NCBI GenBank assembly: GCA_007571365.1
Contig: RKRN01000136.1
Location: 1-48,941 of the forward strand
Reading direction: 5' to 3'
DNA length: 48,941 nt
DNA from: Candidatus Latescibacterota bacterium
GTDB lineage: Bacteria > Latescibacterota > UBA2968 > UBA8231
Positions 22,360 to 29,924 of the stretch are shown here, in pieces (the stretch's first letter is position 1; every line of letters starts with the position of its first letter). The notes beneath the pieces are model-generated. The model was not told the origin of the DNA. It searched no databases and saw only the letters and a program-made list of their open reading frames with translations. Both the position numbers and the translations under genes were made by a program.

Positions 22360-24888
22360 GTGAACGGCAAGATCAGTACAGTGCTGGCTTTCTGGATTCT
22401 ATGTAGCAGCAGTGCGGTCTGGGGCCAAGGGTACGTCATCCGCGGCAACCAGATCACAGTAGAGGGCCGCCATCTAAAAACTTGGGATTTCCCGGTCGGC
22501 ACGGTGGAGTTCTTCGCCCCGGCGGCCACAGCTCGACCCTACTTTGTGGCCAAGAATATCGACGCGACCCAAGACATTGTCGAGCACCTGAGACGGAACC
22601 CGCCCAAAGGAGTCGCAGCCGAAGACGTCGACTTGCTGGCTGCAGTGAGTGCTGGCACCAATGCAGCCGGGGTGGCCAACCTCTTGGACGGAGATCGGAC
22701 CTCGTACTGGCAGCCAAACGCGAGCCAGCCGTTGCGCGATTGGTGGTTTGAGCTGGATCTAGGGCGGGTCGTGTCTGCGACTCGCATCCTCCTGACCTTC
22801 GTGGACGAAGATCTCGGCGATCCCTTTCTCCAGTATACCCTTCTGACCTCGGACGGCACCCGGCCCGAGCAGGGCCTGAGAAACGTCAAAAGCTACGTCG
22901 TCGCCTACGCGAGTCCGGGCGCGAACAAGAGCCAACGCGTCTTCGACATCGAGCTGAAACCGTCGGGAGACGCCCGCGATCCGCACTGGCGGGGAGACCA
23001 GATCCGGTATGTCCAGCTCGTGGTGACGGAAAGCGACTCGGTGCGAGGCGCCGAAGTATCTCGCGAAGCCTACGACGCCCTAGGGCCGGCTCGCCAAGGG
23101 TCGGTGGACTACTATAAGAGGGTGGCCGATGGGAGCATCCGGGTCGAGCCGGCGATCTACGAGGCGACCGACGCCCAATGGCGTGGAGAGGTCCGGTACT
23201 TCCGCCGCGAGCGTCCTCGTCTGGCCGAGATGGAAGTGCGGACGATAGGCGAAAACATCGCCTTGGGATTGATCGCCCGCCGAGGGGTGGCGCAAAAGAT
23301 AGAGATTGATACCACCGTAGTCACCAGCCTAGTGGACGGCTTGTATGAAACGACGGTCGGGACCACCACCTTGGAGCCCCGCCAGCGCTGGTTCTTCTTC
23401 GACCTAGGGGCCTTCTTTTGGGTGGACCGAGTGCAGATGTTCTTCCTGAACGCGGGGTACTGGGGCCCCATCACCCGGTACGAAATCCAGACCTCAGACG
23501 GCAGGCTAACACCTGAGGGAACACTGGCCTGGACCAGCCAGGCACTCGGGGGCGAGGGCGGCATGGATTACCACGCCAACGCATTCGAACCCACCGTCAC
23601 CCGCTACATCAGCATTCCCTATTCCGGCGGCATGGCGGGCGGCAACGCAGACACGCGGGAGATACAGTTCTACGGCGAGGGATACCAGCCTCGCGTTTCA
23701 CTCACGTCCCCCCTAATCGCGCTGGACGGGGCCCGGACGTTGAGTTCGATCGAGTGGACCGGAGATACGCCCCCCGGGACCTCCATCGCGCTGCACAGTC
23801 GGACCGGCAACCAACTCGTCGATGTCCTCCGCTATTTCAAGAAGGACGGCAGTGAGATTACCGAAGAGGCCTACAACAAGCTGAACAAATTCGCCAAGAA
23901 GGATATCGAGATCGCGACCGAGCAGGTGGCTGGGGGCGATTGGAGCGACTGGAGCGAGGAATACGACTTCTCCGGGGCCCCTATCACGTCGCCGAGCCCG
24001 CGGGCGTACCTCATGCTCCAGGCCTGGCTGACGACCCGTGATCCGCATCAGGCGGCCTCCCTGCAGTCGATTCGGCTGAACTTCCTCGATCCCTTGGCCC
24101 GACAGGTTCAGGGCGAGCTCGAGCCGGCCTTGGTATCCGAGTTGGGGGCCATCGACACCCTATCTCTGTTCGTCAAGACCGAGTTCCTGCGGAGCGGCCC
24201 GGGCATGGACCAAATTCGCCTGTACGCTCCCGGGGTGGACTTGGATTTTCAGCTCCTCCGCCTGGGCCAGGAGTCGCAGTGGGATGCCGGCGCGGTGGCC
24301 GAGCGGGGACCAGCCAATCTGGAGCAGATTCCGACCGGATCGGACTCGCTGTGGGTGCGCCTAGATTCGGCGGCGGGCCCCGAGGTCGACCTGATCGAAG
24401 TGCGGTTCACCACGACCCTGTTCCGCCCCGGCACCATCCTGCAGGCGGAACTGGGAAATTCGTCCGAGGCCGACCGGTGGCAACGAGTGGATCCCGGCGA
24501 TGCGACGGCCCTAGCCTCGAGCCAAGGGATGCTGTTGCGAGGGCCGTTGGAAGACAGGCGGGTGCTGGGCCCGTTGACGATCAGTGCGCCGATTCTGACC
24601 CCGAACGGGGATGGGATCAACGACGAAGCGCGGTTCGAGTTCGCGGTCTTCCGACTCGGCGGGCAGCGCACAGTGCAGACCCGCCTCTACGATCTGGGCG
24701 GCCGGCTGGTGCGGGCGTGGGAGGAGCGGCGTCCCCTCGCGAGCGGAGCCTACGCGGTCCGCTGGTCCGGCCACGACCAGAGCGGCCAACTGGTGCCGCC
24801 CGGGACCTACCTGTTGGCGATCGCGGTGGATGCGGACGCGGCCGTACCGAGTCGCAAGGCGCACCGCGTGGTCCACGTAGCGTATTGA
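22360..24888 (+). CDS. Secreted discoidin-like protein with FlgD/Ig tail, paralogue 2
   Basis: 842 residues from the GTG at 22360, 29 bases after paralogue 1; the start opens a signal peptide (NGKISTVLAFWILCSSSAVW, then GQ). It contains two discoidin-like segments: about 95-190 (LLDGDRTSYWQPN, WWFELDLGRVVSATRILLTF) and 320-430 (LVDGLYETTVGTT, WFFFDLGAFFWVDRVQMFF). Next is the shared W-x-x-W-S region (GDWSDWSEEYDFSG), an Ig-like region and the FlgD_ig tail (TPNGDGINDEARFEFAV, GQLVPPGTYLLAIAVD) ending HVAY-stop. It is the longest paralogue, with an extra binding module. The ORF is open upstream to 21601, but that part is a shadow of paralogue 1. Confidence 0.85.
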   Translation: MNGKISTVLAFWILCSSSAVWGQGYVIRGNQITVEGRHLKTWDFPVGTVEFFAPAATARPYFVAKNIDATQDIVEHLRRNPPKGVAAEDVDLLAAVSAGTNAAGVANLLDGDRTSYWQPNASQPLRDWWFELDLGRVVSATRILLTFVDEDLGDPFLQYTLLTSDGTRPEQGLRNVKSYVVAYASPGANKSQRVFDIELKPSGDARDPHWRGDQIRYVQLVVTESDSVRGAEVSREAYDALGPARQGSVDYYKRVADGSIRVEPAIYEATDAQWRGEVRYFRRERPRLAEMEVRTIGENIALGLIARRGVAQKIEIDTTVVTSLVDGLYETTVGTTTLEPRQRWFFFDLGAFFWVDRVQMFFLNAGYWGPITRYEIQTSDGRLTPEGTLAWTSQALGGEGGMDYHANAFEPTVTRYISIPYSGGMAGGNADTREIQFYGEGYQPRVSLTSPLIALDGARTLSSIEWTGDTPPGTSIALHSRTGNQLVDVLRYFKKDGSEITEEAYNKLNKFAKKDIEIATEQVAGGDWSDWSEEYDFSGAPITSPSPRAYLMLQAWLTTRDPHQAASLQSIRLNFLDPLARQVQGELEPALVSELGAIDTLSLFVKTEFLRSGPGMDQIRLYAPGVDLDFQLLRLGQESQWDAGAVAERGPANLEQIPTGSDSLWVRLDSAAGPEVDLIEVRFTTTLFRPGTILQAELGNSSEADRWQRVDPGDATALASSQGMLLRGPLEDRRVLGPLTISAPILTPNGDGINDEARFEFAVFRLGGQRTVQTRLYDLGGRLVRAWEERRPLASGAYAVRWSGHDQSGQLVPPGTYLLAIAVDADAAVPSRKAHRVVHVAY

Positions 24889-24900
24889 CGGGGCTATCGA

Positions 24901-27084
24901 GTGAGAATGCGGAGGGCCAGCCTCAGCTTGGGCGTACTCGGGACATTCTGCCTAGTAGCCCAGAATCTGGCTGCCGAAAGCCGGGTGTTGGGCGGTGCCA
25001 GCGGCCAACCCTGGCACCGCGGCGGTGGAGAGGTCCCGGCCGCGGTGCCGATTAGTGTCGACGAGGCCGCGATTACCAACACCCCGGGCGATGTGGTGGA
25101 CTTCGACTTTCCCGGCAAACCGGGTTGGATATTTCCCCAGCGAGCCGACTCCACCAGCAATATCGCGGTTGGAGCCACCCTGACCTCGCCGAACATTTTG
25201 ACGCTTGGCATCGCCGAGGAGCTGCTCCTGATGGTGGACGGCGATCTCGAGACGGCTTTCACCCAAAAAGGCGAAGTGGGGGGGCCGCCGGTCCTCGCCT
25301 TCGGGGCCATGTTCGACATTGACTTGGGCGCGCCCTTCGGGGTCAACCGGATCCAGTTCTTTCCGCGCAACGCTCCAGGTTTCGAAACGCCCGACTTTCC
25401 GTTCCAAAACGACTATCTGCGCGCGTACGAGCTTTTGGTCAACGACGGCAGCGAGAATGCCAGGGACGAGTCTGGCCGGCCGGTGCTGACCAGCTTCAAG
25501 TTGGTACTCCAACACGACCAGCCCGTGGTCGACCTGCGGATTCCCCCCCAGTACCTGCGCTTCCTGCGCCTGAAGTCCCAGACGGTCGTCGGCTTTGAAA
25601 TCGCCGAGTTTCGGGTGTTCGGGGCGGGGTTCGTGCCCGGGGCCCAGTACATTTCCAATGTCTACGATCTGGGCGACAACTGGGGCGTGTGGGGCAAGAT
25701 CCGGTGGATTGAGGAGAGCTTGGGTCCGGCCGGGCTGGCGCAAGCCCGCATCACTACGCGCGCCGGGCACGACGATACTCCGGTGGAATTCACCCGCCCT
25801 GGCCCCGGCGGCTCGGTGAATCTCCCTTGGAAGCCGGGCGCGGTCGCCACCACGGTCGCGGGAGAGCAGATTGCCCTAGACGATCTGGAGCCGCTCAATG
25901 CGCTGAGAGCCTACCGGGCCTTGCCGCTGGCCGAGAAGAACCGGGTTGCTCTGAGCTTAGAGGACTATCGCGGCCTGAAGCCACCGGGCGAGATCCGCGA
26001 CGATCCAGACGCTTGGACGCCGTGGTCGGCTCCCTATGGGCAAGAGGGCACCAGCGGCATCACGTTTGACAACATCGCCGACGAGCAGCTTGGGGCGGTC
26101 GTCACCACTCCGGGGCCACGGCGCTATTTTCAGGTCCGGGTCGAACTGGTGAGCCGCGACCTAGAAGCCGCCACCGGGATTGGGCAGTTGGCCTTTACGG
26201 TGTTCCCGCCGGCGGCCGAGCGGATCGTCGGCGAGATTTACCCTCGTCAGGTCGCGTTGGCCGCTGTGGAAACCTTCACCTACGCGGTCATGCCGACTCG
26301 GATACGGCCGGGTCAAGACAGTGGCTTCGACACCTTCGAGATCGCCACGCCGGTCCGGGTCGAAGCAATCGACTCGGTCCAAGTCCTCTTCCGCGACGGC
26401 CGCACCGAGGCGGCGGATTTCTCCGGTTGGGATTTGAGCACATCGGCACTGCCCACCGATCCGACCGCCGCCTTCGGCATTGAGGCGGTGGAGGAACGGC
26501 GGTTCCGGGTGCGCTTCCCGCTTATAACGGATAGCGACTTAGAGGCCGCCGAGGCCGCGGTCCTGCGGATCCGGTTTCGCTGCCGCGTCCTCAGGTACGG
26601 GACGACCTTTACCGGGTGGGCCGGCAACACCGGGACCGGGAGCACCGGTCAGAAAATCCTCGCCGGCAACGCAGCTTACCTCGGCCCCGAGGACGCCACC
26701 TTTCCTCCGCTGGGAACGGCGGATCCGCGGGTGCTGTCGGTCGATGTGCCCCCTTCGGGCGGCGGTATCCTGATCAACACCCAAGCCGTACCGCGGCCGA
26801 TCAGCCCCAACGGCGACGGAGTCAACGACCGGACCCGCATCTCCTACGACCTGTCGCGCGTGATCGGGCCGGTGCCCGTTGAGGTGCGGGTGTTCGATCT
26901 GGCCGGCCACCTCGTCCGCTACCTCTTCTCCGGCGAGCAGGAAGGCGGGCACTGGTCTATCCCATGGGATGGAACCAACGGCAGTGGCCAACTCGTGCCG
27001 CCCGGAATCTATCTGGCTCACATAGACGTGCATAGCAGCACCAACGCCGAGACGGCCACCACCGTGGTTGAAGTGGTATACTGA
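24901..27084 (+). CDS. Secreted discoidin-like protein with FlgD/Ig tail, paralogue 3
   Basis: 727 residues from the GTG at 24901, 12 bases after paralogue 2. The start is preceded by GGGGCTATC, nearly the same leader as before paralogue 1. Signal peptide to about residue 25 (LGVLGTFCLVAQNLAA). A discoidin-like segment spans about 100-250 (LLMVDGDLETAFTQ, MFDIDLGAPFGVNRIQFFPR), then the shared W-x-x-W-S region (DAWTPWSAPYGQ), TPGPRRYFQVRVELVSRD, an Ig-like part (TFTYAVMPTRIRPG) and the FlgD_ig tail (SPNGDGVNDRTRISYDL, WDGTNGSGQLVPPGIYL) ending EVVY-stop. All three paralogues diverge throughout, so the triplication is old and the proteins probably have separate roles. Confidence 0.85.
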   Translation: MRMRRASLSLGVLGTFCLVAQNLAAESRVLGGASGQPWHRGGGEVPAAVPISVDEAAITNTPGDVVDFDFPGKPGWIFPQRADSTSNIAVGATLTSPNILTLGIAEELLLMVDGDLETAFTQKGEVGGPPVLAFGAMFDIDLGAPFGVNRIQFFPRNAPGFETPDFPFQNDYLRAYELLVNDGSENARDESGRPVLTSFKLVLQHDQPVVDLRIPPQYLRFLRLKSQTVVGFEIAEFRVFGAGFVPGAQYISNVYDLGDNWGVWGKIRWIEESLGPAGLAQARITTRAGHDDTPVEFTRPGPGGSVNLPWKPGAVATTVAGEQIALDDLEPLNALRAYRALPLAEKNRVALSLEDYRGLKPPGEIRDDPDAWTPWSAPYGQEGTSGITFDNIADEQLGAVVTTPGPRRYFQVRVELVSRDLEAATGIGQLAFTVFPPAAERIVGEIYPRQVALAAVETFTYAVMPTRIRPGQDSGFDTFEIATPVRVEAIDSVQVLFRDGRTEAADFSGWDLSTSALPTDPTAAFGIEAVEERRFRVRFPLITDSDLEAAEAAVLRIRFRCRVLRYGTTFTGWAGNTGTGSTGQKILAGNAAYLGPEDATFPPLGTADPRVLSVDVPPSGGGILINTQAVPRPISPNGDGVNDRTRISYDLSRVIGPVPVEVRVFDLAGHLVRYLFSGEQEGGHWSIPWDGTNGSGQLVPPGIYLAHIDVHSSTNAETATTVVEVVY

Positions 27085-27119
27085 ACTATTTGGCGATTTC
27101 ACCGAGAGAGGTTCTCGCC

Positions 27120-29924
27120 ATGTTGACGACCGGCAAGGCGGCAGGAGTGCTGATCGCATTCGCGCTCAGTGCCACGATGCAGGCATCCGAGGTGTGCGGT
27201 CAGTCCGCTGACCGGCGTCTCGGCGAGCGGCGAGGGGGGGATATAACCTATGAACCTAGGGGACCTAGGGTCATCCACGACGCCCTAGACCCCGCCCTCA
27301 AGAAATGGTACGTGCCCCAGGAGCTGTACGAGCTGTACGGCTGGCAACCGTGGGAGTACTCCAACTATGCTCGCGAACAGTACCAGCGGTACGTAAACAC
27401 CGACCGCGAGGGCGACCCCTTCTATGATCTCTACGGCAACTACCTAACCCGGGGATGGCTGGTCTACGACTGGAACCAGAGTCAGCCCGGGCAGTTCGGT
27501 TCCTCGCTCTATAAGGATCCCAGGTTCTCCAGCTGGTTCAGCAGCGTCTTGGTGAGTTCGGATTCCAAGGGCCAGTTTCACTATGCCATAACGGCCGGGA
27601 ATCAGATCAGAACGGCATTGACGCCGCTCACTTTCTCCAAGCCCAACTTCAACGGCATACAGATGGACTTCTCCGCGGACAAGTACCGCGGCACGATGCT
27701 GTTTTCACGGATCAGCTTTCCGATCGCAAGTACCACGCCCAAGAACGCACCTGTGACAGTAACCAATGGCACCAACCTGATGGGGGGGCGAGTCGTCGCC
27801 CAAGTTGGGGACTTCGTGGAAGTAGGGGCGACTCTAGTCAACGCCCATAACTCCACGACCTTCGAGGACGCCTTTGAGCGGAACCCGCTCAAAGGCACCC
27901 TGGCTGCCAACCAAGGCGCGGTCCCGGTGCGCGGCCTAGCCCTGGTGCTGAGCGACGATTCACCGGACGACGGCGTGGCGGGCGCGGCCCTGTTTTCGCA
28001 CGAGATCATTATAACCACACAGGACCCAGCCACCGGAAGACGGGAAGATATCCGCCAGCGGGCGATGGCGACCGATCCGGCCGCGTGGCCCGTGGTCAGC
28101 GGCGGCTTCCACCACGAGGGCTTCCAGAGCGCGGATGGAGACGAGAAGATCGTAATCAGCTATGACCTCACCGACATTGCCTACACCGGACCGCGTCCGA
28201 ACACCATTGCGAAGATCACCTTTGATCTAGTGGTGGCCAACGACTACCGCATCCAAGTATGGTCCGACCGTCAGACCGGATTGCGCCCCATGCCCAACCT
28301 GCCGCTCAGCGGCGAAGATATCGACGAGCTGGCCCCGGTGCTCTTTGAAGTGGCCCGGGCCGAGGGCAATGTGCCGGACAATTCCAACCAGACCCGGATC
28401 GTCTTCGAATACGGCTTGCCCACGGCGAACATGGTCTCCGGATTCACCGTAGACGTCAAGGATGTGATGGGGTTTGATGCCTACGCCGAACTGGCCATCA
28501 GCCGGTCCTACCACCAGTTCCCCAACCCCAGCTTGGCCCAAGCAGGCCGCGCTCTGTCGAGCTATTCCAGAGAGGCCGAGGCGTGGATGGTCAATGTGTC
28601 GAAGGTGGCCTATCCGTTCTTCGCTTTCGGAGAGGCCTTCAGCCTAAACCCCAACTACTCCACCACGGCGTACCTCGTAAACAGCGAAGGGGACATCCTC
28701 TACGACCACTCGGCCCGGCACCTCTACGAGTTCGTCGAGGACAATGACGATCAGGACCGGATTTCCGACTGGGCCCGGTTTGAGCAGGGCTCGGGTGATG
28801 CCAACGTGTTTCCGGGCTGGGACGAGAACAACGACTTCGTGTCGGACTTCAATCAGAACGACAGTGCCATTTTGTCGAATCGCATCCCCGACTACGAGGA
28901 GCCCTTCTTCCGCTACTATTCGGATCGGCCCGAGTTCCTTTTCGGCATCGACCTAAACAACAATAACTGGGTCGACCGCTTCGAGAACGACGATCTGGCC
29001 GACTATCCCTACAAGACGGACCAGCAGGGGTACAACGTTTACGGTGGTGCTTTCGCGACGCCCGACATCAGGATCACGCTGGGGCGCCTGCGGGTCAACT
29101 CGTTGTCTGCCGATCGCAAGAATCACGCGACCTACGGGCTGGTCGCCTTCGCGCACAACCACCCCCGATTCGGCGCAGTTCGGGTCTACAATATGCTCAA
29201 GCGGACCAAGGACACGATCGCCGATGACCGCCGGCAGATGACTCCGTACCTCGGTTTGGCCACCGGCAACCTAGCCAACATTGAGGACGTGCTGCCGGGG
29301 CGCGATACCTGGGTAAATTCGACCTACCTAGAGCTGGATTATCGCCCGGCGAGCGAACTGAAAACGCGTACCAAGATCAAGTACGATCTGTATGCTCAGC
29401 AGGGAGATGCCTACGCGCGAGGCGTCGGCCCCGTTCTCGAGAAACGCACCCACTTTTTCGGGCTCATCAACAAAGCGGATTACACCTACCGCGTCGGCGG
29501 CCTAGAGATCCAACCCAAGATCAAGAGCGAGTACCTGAACCAAACGCCGTTCATCTTGGGCGGCGACGAGCACCAAGAGTGGACGGGAACAGGCATCCTG
29601 CTGCTGCGGCATCCCATGTTGAGTGCGTCGTCTCTCGAGGCTGGGCTGGAATACCACCGAGTGGTGGATCTGATGCTGGACGAGCAAGAAGCCCTCGTCG
29701 CCAACCGAGTGGGGGCCACGGGTGACTCCCGCAGCTTGGTGCTAGCCGCCCAGTGGTCCAACGTCAGGGAATACCAAGGCTATACCCTGACCACCCAGTT
29801 CGGCATCATATACACCCGGGCCTGGGACGAGTTCATCACCGCCGGAGACCTAGCGAGGTCGGCAAAGGAAGACCGGAGCCGCGAATTGAGCACCACTTTC
29901 ATAACCGTATATGCTGGACTGTGA
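27120..29924 (+). CDS. Large barrel-like envelope protein with calcium-loop motifs, paralogue A
   Basis: 934 residues; the ATG at 27120 follows AGAGAGG by eight bases and opens a signal peptide (MLTTGKAAGVLIAFALSATM). It resembles an outer-membrane beta-barrel: alternating aromatic strands, no hydrophobic helices after the signal, and an end (FITVYAGL-stop) like a final barrel strand. A conserved N-terminal block (DPALKKWYVPQELYELYG, YLTRGWLVYDWNQSQP) is shared with paralogue B. Between about 545 and 630 are acidic loops resembling EF-hand or thrombospondin-3 calcium sites: EDNDDQDRISDW, WDENNDFVSDFNQND and DLNNNNWVDRFENDD. The stop and the next ATG share a base (TGATG). Family not recognised; probably a pore, receptor or export channel for the discoidin-like proteins. 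Confidence 0.8.
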   Translation: MLTTGKAAGVLIAFALSATMQASEVCGQSADRRLGERRGGDITYEPRGPRVIHDALDPALKKWYVPQELYELYGWQPWEYSNYAREQYQRYVNTDREGDPFYDLYGNYLTRGWLVYDWNQSQPGQFGSSLYKDPRFSSWFSSVLVSSDSKGQFHYAITAGNQIRTALTPLTFSKPNFNGIQMDFSADKYRGTMLFSRISFPIASTTPKNAPVTVTNGTNLMGGRVVAQVGDFVEVGATLVNAHNSTTFEDAFERNPLKGTLAANQGAVPVRGLALVLSDDSPDDGVAGAALFSHEIIITTQDPATGRREDIRQRAMATDPAAWPVVSGGFHHEGFQSADGDEKIVISYDLTDIAYTGPRPNTIAKITFDLVVANDYRIQVWSDRQTGLRPMPNLPLSGEDIDELAPVLFEVARAEGNVPDNSNQTRIVFEYGLPTANMVSGFTVDVKDVMGFDAYAELAISRSYHQFPNPSLAQAGRALSSYSREAEAWMVNVSKVAYPFFAFGEAFSLNPNYSTTAYLVNSEGDILYDHSARHLYEFVEDNDDQDRISDWARFEQGSGDANVFPGWDENNDFVSDFNQNDSAILSNRIPDYEEPFFRYYSDRPEFLFGIDLNNNNWVDRFENDDLADYPYKTDQQGYNVYGGAFATPDIRITLGRLRVNSLSADRKNHATYGLVAFAHNHPRFGAVRVYNMLKRTKDTIADDRRQMTPYLGLATGNLANIEDVLPGRDTWVNSTYLELDYRPASELKTRTKIKYDLYAQQGDAYARGVGPVLEKRTHFFGLINKADYTYRVGGLEIQPKIKSEYLNQTPFILGGDEHQEWTGTGILLLRHPMLSASSLEAGLEYHRVVDLMLDEQEALVANRVGATGDSRSLVLAAQWSNVREYQGYTLTTQFGIIYTRAWDEFITAGDLARSAKEDRSRELSTTFITVYAGL

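Noticed and set aside
24952-25770. 272-codon minus-strand ORF
   Set aside because: Antisense shadow of discoidin-like paralogue 3, made open by G+C-rich third positions.
29753-29923. Extension of barrel paralogue B into paralogue A
   Set aside because: Out-of-frame overlap of well-conserved coding sequence; the ATG at 29924 opens the signal segment.
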